DNA of 64,000 bases from Cupriavidus phytohabitans (GTDB lineage Bacteria > Pseudomonadota > Gammaproteobacteria > Burkholderiales > Burkholderiaceae). Location of the stretch: NCBI RefSeq assembly GCF_000426345.1, contig NZ_AUFE01000017.1, positions 1-64,000 on the forward strand. The letters run 5' to 3'. Below are positions 9,001 through 17,679 of the stretch, in pieces. A program made the position numbers and the translations under genes. Position 1 is the first letter of the stretch; each line of letters opens with the position of its first letter. The notes below the pieces were generated by a model. The model was given only the letters and a program-made list of their open reading frames with translations, ran no database searches and was not told where the DNA came from.

Positions 9001-9608
9001 TACTGTTTTCCTTTCCTCGAGAGATCAGATAGAAGGCAGTTTAATACCATTTGAAACTTTATGGCAGAACAATTTACCTCTCTCCGGATTATGAACGGTC
9101 AAAAAGCGTGAAGGCTCTAAATCATCACCAGCAACCTAGAGGCAATGCTGGAAAATGACTAGACATCGCCGCGTTGCTGCGAGAAGCGCCATGCGATGAC
9201 CAATGGGAACAGCGCTATCTGGACGCACATAGAACTATTGACCGGCTGTGTGCCACTCCCCAGGCATGAGCGAGAGGGACCAGCTAACCCGGGAATGCCC
9301 CTTACCTTAGTTGAAAGGCAAGGCAGCCTCCTTTCGGGCGAAGCGTATGCCTGATTCAGGTTTTCACAAGGCTGTTGCCACCAATGAGAGCCAGTACAGG
9401 ATGCAATCGCTCGCTTCCAGGCAATCTGACATGCAACACCTGCCTGACGAAGTACTTGGCGAGAACCGATACCTGCTCTCCGTGCGCTAATTCTGAGCGC
9501 TTTAACGGCAACGGGCTTGCTTCTATCTCCCTTCCAGCATTTCAGCTTTTGGGCCTCGTTTTGGCCAAAATCGACGGATTCCGATTACAATTTTGCGACG
9601 CAACATGA
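9001..9608. other. Gene-free stretch between H-NS and the next ORF
   Basis: About 600 bases with short frames only, none recognised. The part next to H-NS (9001-9110) is AT-rich and presumably holds its promoter. No repeats or RNA folds stood out. Confidence 0.4.
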
Positions 9609-9623
9609 GGCCTGGGCTATGAA

Positions 9624-10040
9624 GTGCGCGAACCGGCGCAAGCCCTGCCAGCGTTGGAGGAGAAGATGGGGATAGCTCGAGCTGGCACCAAAGGGCAGGC
9701 GCTGAAGCTCCTGGAAACGGCGGGAGTAACAGTCGTGGATCTGGATTACGAGACTGGCTGGCAAGATGCGGTTGAACTTGGCCGGCTGGGGGATAAGCGT
9801 GGGGTACGCGTCCAGTATCGCGGCCATGAGAGCATCGCGGTCAACACCCCCGCGGCGCTTGCTGCTGGACTGCGTCGGCGGAAGGAGACGTTCCGTCAGC
9901 GCAATCTCTACTGTCAATTTGCATTGAGCGATCTGCCTGCCAGTGAACTGGAGCGCCTGGAGGCAAAAGCGGCGCAGCTCGGGGATTACATTCTCGCGGG
10001 ACATCTTACGAGGGATGTCGACGCGATATGGAGCGAGTAG
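9624..10040 (+). CDS. Hypothetical protein
   Basis: A 138-residue frame from a GTG, open in frame back to 9609. The sequence has plausible composition (GTKGQALKLLETAGVTVVDLDYE..., DLPASELERLEAKAAQLGDYIL) and a helical C-terminal part, but I do not recognise a family. No clear ribosome site. The opposite strand is also open across this span, so coding status is uncertain; it could be the 3' part of a decayed gene. Confidence 0.35.
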   Translation: MREPAQALPALEEKMGIARAGTKGQALKLLETAGVTVVDLDYETGWQDAVELGRLGDKRGVRVQYRGHESIAVNTPAALAAGLRRRKETFRQRNLYCQFALSDLPASELERLEAKAAQLGDYILAGHLTRDVDAIWSE

Positions 10041-10103
10041 CGCCTCGCCAGTCAGCTGGATAAATCGCAGCTCATCGAGCAGTAACGGCAGACGCAAACG
10101 TGG

Positions 10104-10191
10104 TGGTGGGCCGGGTGGGATTCGAACCCACGGTGGGATATCTCCGGCGGATTATGAGTCCGCTGCCTGCGACCAACACGGCGTCCGGCCC
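10104..10191 (-). tRNA. tRNA with CAU anticodon and class II-like long variable arm
   Basis: On the minus strand a cloverleaf folds with acceptor GGGCCGG/CCGGCCC, D stem GCC/GGC, anticodon stem GCGGA/TCCGC around loop CTCATAA (anticodon CAU), a 15-base variable region with a GGA-GATA-TCC hairpin, and T arm GTGGG-TTCGAAT-CCCAC. The discriminator is A and CCA is encoded. Elongator Met and Ile2 tRNAs with CAU are normally class I with a short variable loop, and position 8 is normally U but here is A. It may be a divergent or pseudo tRNA rather than a standard tRNA-Met. Confidence 0.75.
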
Positions 10192-10463
10192 TGTAGCGGC
10201 GCGCGAGATTCTACCTTGAAGTCCGCACCATGTGCCATTGCAGCTGCTCGCGTACGATCTCGTCGTACCCATCGAGGAACCAATTTGCGCCAGGCGAAGC
10301 TAAAGCAGGACTGGCGGAATGAAGGTCGATCGTGACGGCATTGATTTGCCGAAGCGAATCGGCTCGATGTGCGGTCCAGGCGAGCATTAGGCTGGGCGCA
10401 CGCTGTGCGCCCTCTTTCGTCATCGACCGGTTGGCGAAGTACCGTACCGGTCGAAGGCAACGA

Positions 10464-10919
10464 TCACACCGAAGCGTCGGTTGCCGCGACAGTTGGAGCC
10501 ACTTTCCTTGCGGCAGCCCGCTTCTTCGGCACGGCTTTCACTGCGGCCTGCGGAGCAGCCTTCGGCGAGGCCTTCGTACCGGCCGCTGCCTTACGCGGCG
10601 CCACCTTGGCGGCAACCTTGCGTGTTGCCTTCTTTGCGCCCGCAGCCTTTGCCTTCTTTGCCGCGAGCTTGTCCTTTGCGGCTTGCTTCTCGAAACGAGC
10701 TGCGGACTTCGCGGCTTCCGTTGCCTGTGCGACCTCGCGCTTTGCCGCTTCGATTGCCTTCTTCGTGTCGGCGCGCAATTTCAGCAGACGCTTCTTCGCT
10801 GCCTGGGCTTCACGTGCGAGCACGCTCGCCTTTTTCGTCGGTGCTGTCAGTTTTCTTGCGGCAGGCTTGCTTTTGGAAACTGCGCTCGTCCGAGTAATTG
10901 CTTTGGTTGATGCGGCCAC
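10464..10919 (-). CDS. Histone H1-like Lys/Ala-rich DNA-binding protein
   Basis: A 151-residue protein made almost entirely of Ala, Lys, Arg and Pro repeats (for example KKAKAAGAKKATRKVAAKVAPRKAAAGT near the C-terminus, broken into short KKA/KAA blocks). It resembles HctA/AlgP-type bacterial H1-like proteins that compact DNA. The first third has a helical AREAQAAKKRLLKLRADTKK segment. The frame on the opposite strand is a shadow caused by the biased composition. Confidence 0.85.
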   Translation of the reverse strand: MAASTKAITRTSAVSKSKPAARKLTAPTKKASVLAREAQAAKKRLLKLRADTKKAIEAAKREVAQATEAAKSAARFEKQAAKDKLAAKKAKAAGAKKATRKVAAKVAPRKAAAGTKASPKAAPQAAVKAVPKKRAAARKVAPTVAATDASV

Positions 10920-11374
10920 GTCTATATCCGTTAGTTGTGAAGCGGGGAGTATAACCTTTGTGGCGCCCTCACTAATAGCGTTCCAAACTCGTCATGGTGT
11001 CGCGAGACTTTTGACTGCCAACGGATTAGCTGGCGTCGAAACGCATCTTTCCTTAAGGCGAATCGTCGCTATGTCTGTGAGATGTGCTTGGAGTTATGGT
11101 TCGTGATGTACTCGTGAATTGCGGGACTAGTTCCGGCGTGCTGGTGAATACGCCGCGGCGAAGTCGCTTGGCCCCCGCCAAGCGCGGCCTCGCACCGACC
11201 TCTCCCTTACCGTTCTCATCTCCTCCGTGGCCGGTACACGGATCAGCCGTCGCAGTTCCCTTTTGACCCGATCAAGGTGTGCCACACGCCAAGTCCGGAT
11301 GAAATCGCAGCACTACTGCTGCTTGGCGATGCACCGGATCAACAATGACCGCGCGTCGACCACCACCGTGTCGG
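10920..11374. other. Gene-free stretch
   Basis: 455 bases between the H1-like gene and the Bug protein gene. It contains only short unconvincing frames; I see no repeat, RNA or recognisable remnant. Confidence 0.4.
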
Positions 11375-12373
11375 TCAATCCCCCTTGAATCCAGACGTCT
11401 TGATGACAGGTGCCCAGCGTGCAGCCAGTCCATTCGAGTATTTGGCAACCTCCTCCGCTGACGAACCGGACAAGAGATCGTAGCCGGTCCGATGGAGTTT
11501 TTCCCTTACATCGGGCATCGCGAGCGCCTTGCGTACCGCCTGTGACCATTGCGACATGGCATCGGTCGCCGTATTCGACCTGACGTAGAGCAGGTAACGG
11601 GACGATGCGACGAGATTCGGGAAGCCGAGTTCGGCAAAGGTGGGCACGTCCGGCAGGGCATCGGCACGCTTTTCGCCCGCCACGGCAAGAACGCGCAGCT
11701 TGCCGGCGCGATGGTGTTCCAGGAACGTCGTCGTGGCATCCATGGCGGCCGCGATCTGGTTGCCAAGCAGTTCCGTCACAAGCTGGCCGCCTCCGCGATA
11801 GGGTGCGAGAGTACTGCCGATACGCGCTTGCGCCACGAACTCGACCGCAAGGAAATGCAGCAGGGTACCGACCGTGCTGATCCCGATCGCCTGCTCTTTC
11901 GGGCGGGCCCTGGCTGCCTGGATGAAATCCCCAAGGTTCCTGTGCGGCGAAGCGGCGTTTACAGCGATGCCGAACTGGACGCCGGTGACATCGGTGAGGG
12001 CCTTGAAATCCACGGGGGGGTCATACCGCATGTTGCTGTAGATCAGGGGCCCGATGAACATGGGATCGACCGGTGCAAGCAATACAGTGTTGCCATCGGC
12101 CGGCGAGTTCTTCAGGAACTCGGCCGCGACCCGGGTGCCCGCACCGGGACGGTTTTCGACAATGACAGTGCGGCCAAGGAGATCCTTCAATTTTTCGGCC
12201 AGCAATCGGCCCATGAAGTCGGCAGGCCCGCCCGCAGGGAACGGCACGATAATGCGGCCAACGGCCTGAGCCAGCGAGGCGGCAGGCAGCATGCCGCTGA
12301 GCAGTCCGGCGCCGGCGGACGCAAGAAAGATGCGACGCGACAAGCCGTTTGATGCCGAGGTACGAAAGGTCAT
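11375..12373 (-). CDS. Bug (TctC) family periplasmic binding protein
   Basis: A 332-residue tripartite-tricarboxylate-type substrate-binding protein. The signal region LSRRIFLASAGAGLLSGMLPAASLAQA has an RR (Tat-like) and a cleavage site after AQA. Bug hallmarks are VPFPAGGPADFMGRLLAEKL, VIVENRPGAGTRVAAEFL, the hydrophobic core and LPDVPTFAELGFP. Such proteins usually bind carboxylates, aromatics or amides, and many lack a cognate transporter nearby, as here. The ATG at 12373 was chosen because the signal peptide follows it directly. It is downstream of the amidase with a 17-base gap, so the two are probably co-transcribed. Confidence 0.9.
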   Translation of the reverse strand: MTFRTSASNGLSRRIFLASAGAGLLSGMLPAASLAQAVGRIIVPFPAGGPADFMGRLLAEKLKDLLGRTVIVENRPGAGTRVAAEFLKNSPADGNTVLLAPVDPMFIGPLIYSNMRYDPPVDFKALTDVTGVQFGIAVNAASPHRNLGDFIQAARARPKEQAIGISTVGTLLHFLAVEFVAQARIGSTLAPYRGGGQLVTELLGNQIAAAMDATTTFLEHHRAGKLRVLAVAGEKRADALPDVPTFAELGFPNLVASSRYLLYVRSNTATDAMSQWSQAVRKALAMPDVREKLHRTGYDLLSGSSAEEVAKYSNGLAARWAPVIKTSGFKGD

Positions 12374-12390
12374 GGTGATTCTCGATCTGG

Positions 12391-13809
12391 TTACAGGGCT
12401 TGCCGGTCGGTCAATGGCGTGAAATTGGCGGCGTCTTCGATAACCTGGCCCGCCTGAAGCAACAGGTCCTCCCGAAAGCGCCATGCCACCAGCTGGACGC
12501 CGACGGGGATGCCCTCGGCAAGACCCGTCGGCACCGAAATGCCGGGTACACCGAGCATGGCCGTGGCCAGCAAGGGACTCTGCGCGTCGATCAGCGCCCT
12601 GGCCTGCTCGAGTCCCGCGATGTCCTCATTCTGCCGCGCCGGCAACTGCCAGGAAACCGGCAACAGCACCAGCGGATAGCGCTGCAGGAAGATCGACCAG
12701 CTTCTGGCCAAAGTCTGGCGACGCGCAAGGGCATCGAGAAATCCGTCACGATCTGTCTCGCGCATGCCGGCCAGCATATAGGCCTGGCTGCGCCGCATGG
12801 CCTCATCGCCATGCTGTTCGACGCCGGCAATGATGCTGCGGCGGCTATCGTCATTGATCAGGACGCGCCACAGTTCGGCAGCCTCCGCGAAGTGAGGCAG
12901 GTCAACTTCCTCGACTTCGTATCCCGCCTGACTCAGCCAATACGCGGCGCTATCCAATGCCTGGCCGACCGCGGGATCGAGCGGAATCCCGGGGCAACGC
13001 TTGAACAGCGCAACCCGGACCGGCACATCGGACGCCGGGAATTCGTGGGGAACGGGCACCCAGCCAGGATCGCGCGCATCGTAGCGCGCCATGGCGTGAT
13101 ACCCGATTCGCAAATCTGCAATGCTTCGGCCAAGCGGTCCCTGCACCGACATCATCTGCGGGGTAATGCTGCGTTCCACCGTGGCGCTGGGGTTGAAGGC
13201 TGGCACCCGGCCCGTGGTTGGCCGCAGGCCGGCCACGCCGCAGGCATAGGCCGGGTAGCGGATCGAGCCGCCGATGTCGTTGCCGTGGGCCAAAGCGCCC
13301 ATGCCGCTCGCGACTGCGGCGGCGGCACCGCCACTGGATCCTCCGGGTGTGATATCGGGATGCCAGGGGTTCAGCGTGCGCCCGTGCACCGCGTTGTCCG
13401 TGAACCAGCGAGACGAGTATGTGGCCGTGTTGCTGCGTCCCACCATGATGGCGCCGGCGTTGCGCCAGTTCGCCACTACTGGTGCGTCTTCATGGGCGAT
13501 GTGATCGCGCATGGTGACGACCCCGTTGGTGGTGGCGTGCCCGGCCTGGTCAACATTGATCTTGATGGTGACAGGCACGCCATGCAGCGGACCAAGCGGC
13601 CCGCCTCCCGCCACCAGCCGATCGGCGGCATCGGCGCTTGCGAGCGCTTCTTCCGCAAGGACTTCGGCAAGGGCATTGATGCGCGGATTGATCTCTTCAA
13701 TGCGCGCCAGCACGCTCGTCACGACTTCACGGCACGACACTTCACGTTTTCTTACCGCGGCGGCAATGCTGGCGGCACTCCCGCGCCAGAGGGTTGAATC
13801 CAGGCTCAT
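12391..13809 (-). CDS. Amidase-signature family hydrolase
   Basis: A 472-residue amidase hydrolysing a carboxamide to acid and ammonia. The catalytic Ser-cisSer-Lys set is visible: Lys in VTIKINVD, the cis-Ser in TPGGSSGGAAAAVASG and the nucleophilic Ser in NDIGGSIRYPA. The length fits the family. The start at 13809 follows an AGGAG-poor but AT-rich leader; the frame continues upstream to 13884 without similarity. It is followed by the Bug gene and preceded by a GntR/FCD regulator on the same strand. Confidence 0.9.
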   Translation of the reverse strand: MSLDSTLWRGSAASIAAAVRKREVSCREVVTSVLARIEEINPRINALAEVLAEEALASADAADRLVAGGGPLGPLHGVPVTIKINVDQAGHATTNGVVTMRDHIAHEDAPVVANWRNAGAIMVGRSNTATYSSRWFTDNAVHGRTLNPWHPDITPGGSSGGAAAAVASGMGALAHGNDIGGSIRYPAYACGVAGLRPTTGRVPAFNPSATVERSITPQMMSVQGPLGRSIADLRIGYHAMARYDARDPGWVPVPHEFPASDVPVRVALFKRCPGIPLDPAVGQALDSAAYWLSQAGYEVEEVDLPHFAEAAELWRVLINDDSRRSIIAGVEQHGDEAMRRSQAYMLAGMRETDRDGFLDALARRQTLARSWSIFLQRYPLVLLPVSWQLPARQNEDIAGLEQARALIDAQSPLLATAMLGVPGISVPTGLAEGIPVGVQLVAWRFREDLLLQAGQVIEDAANFTPLTDRQAL

Positions 13810-13917
13810 ACTTGTGTCTCCGTTTATTTTTGGATAAAACGCTGCCCTCCCCTGGCTGATGGGGTCAGCAACGGAACATGCCAATGGAACCCCGTGGTTG
13901 CCACGGGGCGTAGGAAC

Positions 13918-14694
13918 TCAGTCCGGCGCGTCCAGCAGCAAACGCTCCCGGGTTACCCGGACCTCGGCTTCGAGCGCGAGTTTTTCCGCCTGCTCGATGT
14001 GCTGGCGCATCAGTTCGCGCGCCCGCTCCGGATCTCGCGCATGGAACGCCTCCATCAGTGCGGAATGGCCATGGAAGATCTCCTCGTCGAACGCGCCGAA
14101 GCCTTCCTGCGTGTTGCGCACGGCGATGACGCGCCGAATGATGTCGTTGAGCAGACGGCAAAACAGCGCCAGCATGGGGCTGCTGCACGCGTCGGCAAGC
14201 CGGTCATGGAACAGCAGGTCCGCCTCGCGGCGCTCGTTCCAGTCGCCGCTGCCGCCGTGCTCGGGATGGCTGAGCCCGATCAGGGATTCCAGCTCCGACA
14301 GATCGTTCTCGGTCAGCCGGGCCGCAACGTTGGCGGCGAGTTCAGGCTCGACCACGCGACGCAACGCATATAGCGTCGCGATGTCGACCGTTTCGAAGTA
14401 CATGAAGTTGGAAACCGCCTCCAGACAGCGGTCATAAGTCGGCTGCGTCAGCGTCGCCCCGCCATTCGGTCCGGTCTGCGTGGTGATCAGGCCCTGAGCC
14501 TGCAAGGTAGCCAGTGCTTCGCGCACCGTTCCCCTGGCTACCCCCAACTGCTCGATGAGGGCAGCTTCCTGGGGCAGCTTGTCACCTACCTGTCGGCGGG
14601 ATTGCACGATCCAGCGCTTGATATCGCTCACAACCTGGTCGGACCGCTTGGTGCGCCGGGAACCGGCTATGCGTGGCTTGGGAGAGAGCTCCAT
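13918..14694 (-). CDS. GntR family regulator, FadR/FCD subfamily
   Basis: A 258-residue transcription factor. The N-terminal winged helix (DKLPQEAALIEQLGVARGTVREALATLQAQGLI) is followed by an FCD ligand-binding domain with the metal-binding Asp/His pattern (LYALRRVVEPELA..., FHDRLADA, HSALMEAFHARD). It probably represses the amidase-Bug operon in the absence of a carboxylate ligand. Palindromic operator candidates occur just upstream of its start. Confidence 0.9.
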   Translation of the reverse strand: MELSPKPRIAGSRRTKRSDQVVSDIKRWIVQSRRQVGDKLPQEAALIEQLGVARGTVREALATLQAQGLITTQTGPNGGATLTQPTYDRCLEAVSNFMYFETVDIATLYALRRVVEPELAANVAARLTENDLSELESLIGLSHPEHGGSGDWNERREADLLFHDRLADACSSPMLALFCRLLNDIIRRVIAVRNTQEGFGAFDEEIFHGHSALMEAFHARDPERARELMRQHIEQAEKLALEAEVRVTRERLLLDAPD

Positions 14695-14707
14695 GTCGAG
14701 GCAGTCA

Positions 14708-14723
14708 ATTTATGATCATAAAT
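14708..14723. promoter_or_regulatory. 16-bp perfect palindrome, candidate GntR/FCD operator
   Basis: ATTTATGATCATAAAT is self-complementary and lies 14 bases upstream of the GntR gene start, in the region shared with the divergent amidohydrolase. Autoregulation is the simplest reading. Confidence 0.6.
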
Positions 14724-14881
14724 ATAATTATTATCCTCGTTACTCCATGCCTCAATGCGTGTTTACCCAGGCTCAAGAGCTTCGTACGCGCGGTTAGGCG
14801 CGCAGCTCATCCGCGGCGCGCTCGCGCCTCTGGCGCGGGACTGAGGGCCGACAGCGCTGCCCTGCCGATTTTGGCTCTACT

Positions 14882-14896
14882 GATATATTACATATC
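14882..14896. promoter_or_regulatory. Second operator candidate upstream of the amidohydrolase
   Basis: GATAT-ATTAC-ATATC has 5-bp inverted arms and sits 85 bases before the divergent histone-deacetylase-like gene, in an AT-rich block unlike its surroundings. It differs in sequence from the palindrome at 14708. Confidence 0.35.
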
Positions 14897-14980
14897 TGAT
14901 ACGATTGCCGTGACGATCGACGTGAGCCAACCGGTGTGCGATTAGGGAAAGGCGCCGGTTTAAACCGAGTACAGCCGAAC

Positions 14981-15922
14981 ATGACAACTACGATCATTTA
15001 TACCCACACCGCGTGTCTGGAACATCGCCCCGGGCCGCACCATCCGGAGTCGGCCGAACGCCTGAGAGCCGTCGTGCAGGCGTTGCGAAGGCCGGAATTC
15101 GCTTCGCTGGAATGGCGCGATGCGCCGATGGGCACCGTCGAGCAGTTGCGATTGATCCACGAGTCGGACTACATCGACGAGATCGCGCAAAGCGCCCCCA
15201 CCCAGGGATACGTGCCGCTGGACGCGGGCGATACGGTCATGTCGCCGGGGTCATGGGAAGCCGTCATGCGCTGCGTCGGCGCTGCTTGCGCGGGTGTCGA
15301 TGCGGTGATGGACGGCCAGGCGAACGTGTTCTGCGCAACGCGGCCATGTGGCCATCACGCTGAACCGGCGAAGGCGATGGGCTTTTGCATTTTCAACCAG
15401 GCGGCGATCGCGGCAGCCTACGCCTATGAGGTCCACAAACTCGAGCGCGTCGCGGTGGTCGATTTCGATGTGCATCACGGCAATGGAACCCAGGCAGCAT
15501 TCTTCGACCGCCCGGAGCTGTTCTATGCTTCCAGCCACCAGTCGCCTTTCTATCCCGGTACCGGAGCCCGGTCCGAAACAGGGGTGAACCACAATATCGT
15601 CAACGTTCCGTTGCCTCGCGGCTGTGAGTCTGCGCAGTTCCGTGCCGCAATTTCCGCCCTCGTGCTTCCCTCGCTAAGGGCGTTCGCCCCCGAAATCCTC
15701 ATTGTCTCCGCGGGATTCGACGCGCACCGCCTGGATCCCCTCGCCGGCATGAACCTGGAGGACAGCGACTTCCATTGGATCACCAAGGAACTGATGCAGA
15801 TTGCCGACGAGACGTGCGACGGCCGCATCGTATCGATCCTGGAAGGGGGCTATAGCCTCGACGCATTGGCCACGAGTGCGATGGCTCATGTCAGCGCTCT
15901 GATGCAGCTCGATGCCGAGTGA
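14981..15922 (+). CDS. Histone deacetylase-like (acetylpolyamine) amidohydrolase
   Basis: A 313-residue zinc amidohydrolase of the HDAC/AcuC/AphA superfamily. The catalytic tunnel motifs are clear: RPCGHHAEP (active-site His pair), VVDFDVHHGNGTQ (zinc Asp and His), and SAGFDAHRLDPLAG (second zinc Asp). EGGYSLDAL is the C-terminal Tyr-containing loop. Bacterial members deacetylate acetylpolyamines or other small acylated amines. It diverges from the GntR-amidase-Bug unit, so all may act on an acylated amine or amide. The ATG at 14981 is the conserved start; 14936 extends it without similarity. Confidence 0.9.
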   Translation: MTTTIIYTHTACLEHRPGPHHPESAERLRAVVQALRRPEFASLEWRDAPMGTVEQLRLIHESDYIDEIAQSAPTQGYVPLDAGDTVMSPGSWEAVMRCVGAACAGVDAVMDGQANVFCATRPCGHHAEPAKAMGFCIFNQAAIAAAYAYEVHKLERVAVVDFDVHHGNGTQAAFFDRPELFYASSHQSPFYPGTGARSETGVNHNIVNVPLPRGCESAQFRAAISALVLPSLRAFAPEILIVSAGFDAHRLDPLAGMNLEDSDFHWITKELMQIADETCDGRIVSILEGGYSLDALATSAMAHVSALMQLDAE

Positions 15923-16139
15923 TCAGGCAGCGGTGTTGTTGACTTGGCGGCCCGGCCAGCTATTGCCCCCGCTTCTCTCGACCGGCCGCACGATGACAGG
16001 AGGGTTCTGTGACTAAACCAGACCCCTGATAGACTGAGTTGACGCGCCGACAGCGTGGCTAGGGTGGTCAAAGCAGCCGACTCGGGGCCATTGCTATTCT
16101 GTAACCCCTCTAATTGAGCAGGCGCGGCGGTATGGCCGT

Positions 16140-16335
16140 TGTACCCTGGAAGCCGTCCTTACGGTACGCCGGGCATTCGATGCGAACTTCCACGGTGAGG
16201 GCACCACCGTCCTGCCAGTTTCAGTTGGCGTGCTGATCGCACTCTGCCTCGTCCTGCGCCACAGCACCGCCATGATCTGGGCGTTCTTCGGGCCCATCAT
16301 GTTGCTTTGGTTCCTTGCCCTGGCTAGATCAAGCA
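16140..16335 (+). pseudogene. Remnant of a Kup-type potassium transporter
   Basis: An in-frame stretch reads VLPVSVGVLIALCLVLRHST then AMIWAFFGPIMLLWFLALA, which resembles the paired membrane helices of Kup potassium transporters (pattern ...FGPxMLxWF). Similarity stops abruptly on both sides, so this is a short fragment. Confidence 0.4.
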
Positions 16336-16388
16336 TTCAAGGCATCATCCGCTGCGCTGCGCAGTCGCCTATTGTGCGGCGAGGGCGT

Positions 16389-16673
16389 TCAGGATGTCTG
16401 CCGGCCGATGGCAATCACGTATGGTTTGCCGTCAACATGCTCGATACGCGGTAGGCCGCCCCCAGCAATATGCTGCCTCACCGCGACCAGCAGTTCAGCA
16501 GCATTCCATTGCCCTTGCTCAATGAGACCTAGAGCATCGCTAGTGACTGCAAATCGCCCGCCACATGCAGCACAGCGGTATATACGGGTACCACGCGGAC
16601 GATCGTTAGGATCCAGCCAACGTCGCGCCAGTGCAGCGCATAGCAAGCAAGGAACGGTTGCGATTGTGCTCAC
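16389..16673 (-). CDS. Small zinc-ribbon-like hypothetical protein
   Basis: A 94-residue frame starting at GTG. It has two cysteine pairs, CLLC near residue 9 and CAAC near residue 34, spaced like a zinc ribbon, then a helix-rich part (ALGLIEQGQWNAAELLVAVRQHIAGG) and a C-terminal beta-like IEHVDGKPYVIAIG. No family recognised. It lies between gene remnants, but the cysteine pattern and composition look protein-like. Confidence 0.45.
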   Translation of the reverse strand: MSTIATVPCLLCAALARRWLDPNDRPRGTRIYRCAACGGRFAVTSDALGLIEQGQWNAAELLVAVRQHIAGGGLPRIEHVDGKPYVIAIGRQTS

Positions 16674-16984
16674 AATATGACCCCCCGGCCGACTGCCCCG
16701 ACTGGCCCCGACGGCCAGGCTAGCGCATTCTCACGTGTTGTCAGCGTTCCACCAGAGGGACAACGCTGACTCTTGGCTCTTGTCTCGCTACCCTAACCCA
16801 CGCGTGGTCACGGCGAACAGCGACCGCTCGTTAGGAATTTATGCCCGGCAGCCCCGGGACCCCCTATTTCGGGCATCAACATCAGCACAGAACGCAGCAC
16901 GGCAAGTCCATAGGCAAAAGTGCAAATGTCAAGACCTTCCCGGTCGCGCCAACATGGATATAAGTTTCATTGAGGAAACGTCCC
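16674..16984. other. Stretch without recognisable gene
   Basis: About 310 bases with a + frame beginning at 16735 that has no recognisable features. It ends with the first GTTTC-N6-GAAAC palindrome. Confidence 0.35.
16964..16979. promoter_or_regulatory. GTTTC-N6-GAAAC palindrome, copy 1
   Basis: GTTTC ATTGAG GAAAC, six bases before an ATG at 16985. Identical arms and spacing recur at 17273 and 19457. Likely an operator for a dimeric regulator. Confidence 0.5.
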
Positions 16985-17182
16985 ATGGCGAGAGCGAAAC
17001 GTTTGCCGTGCAACATAACTATCGGGCTGCTCTCCGCGCCGAAGGTCTTCAACTTGGCTCATTCGCCTCTCAGCGGAGGATCATCAGTTTGCCCCGGCCC
17101 TGGAGCGGTCCCCGAGCTGGTTTATGACGCAATATTCGGGAGACGGGACCGAGCGCAAGCCGGCTTCGATGCCGTCACGTAG
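16985..17182 (+). CDS. Short ORF downstream of GTTTC box, doubtful
   Basis: A 65-codon frame (MARAKRLPCNITIGLLSAPKV...) immediately after the first palindrome. No ribosome site is obvious and no family recognised. Listed because of its position relative to the shared palindrome; coding status uncertain. Confidence 0.25.
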   Translation: MARAKRLPCNITIGLLSAPKVFNLAHSPLSGGSSVCPGPGAVPELVYDAIFGRRDRAQAGFDAVT

Positions 17183-17272
17183 TCACCTAGGTTCGCTACC
17201 GCCCGTCGGGTCTGCCTGGCCCTGGCGCCGTGAGCGATGTCGCACAGAGTATGCGCATTGTGGTGTGTCAAT

Positions 17273-17288
17273 GTTTCTATAGAGAAAC
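17273..17288. promoter_or_regulatory. GTTTC-N6-GAAAC palindrome, copy 2
   Basis: GTTTC TATAGA GAAAC, 85 bases before the small membrane-protein ORF at 17373. Confidence 0.5.
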
Positions 17289-17372
17289 GGTCCGGATTCG
17301 AATATTAATCGCCGCTGCTTACTACGGGTAAACCGGGGGAACGCAGACCCAGGCACATAGCGAGGAGGCGTG

Positions 17373-17531
17373 ATGAGCGACAGCCTTAAGGTGAGTTTTC
17401 TGGTCTTAGCTGCACTGGCGGCTGTCACTTACGTTTCAGGAAGAGCTTTGGGGATGGATATGAGCATTGCTGACATGGCGAGGCAACTCGTGCAGCTAGG
17501 CACTGATCTGCTGCATCGATTATTGCTCTAA
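17373..17531 (+). CDS. Small single-span membrane protein (52 aa)
   Basis: MSDSLKVSFLVLAALAAVTY starts the protein and forms one membrane helix; the rest is a short amphipathic tail ending in LLHRLLL. AGGAGG four bases before the ATG is an excellent ribosome site, and the palindrome at 17273 lies upstream. Small stress-induced membrane proteins of this size are known in Cupriavidus metallidurans; homology to them is not claimed. Confidence 0.6.
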   Translation: MSDSLKVSFLVLAALAAVTYVSGRALGMDMSIADMARQLVQLGTDLLHRLLL

Positions 17532-17679
17532 GCAGTCCCCCTCGGTCGTCAAGCTGCCTGGATGTGCCGAAGCGGGGCCAGGTCGCGTTCCGGCATCGAA
17601 TTGGCGATCTTGACCACATAGCATCTTGCGGATGATCGATCGCTTGCCACATACCTTCAACAATTCGGTCCTGCATGAT

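Noticed and set aside
12400-13797. 465-codon + frame over the amidase
   Set aside because: Shadow of the amidase gene; no domain, composition typical of antisense frames.
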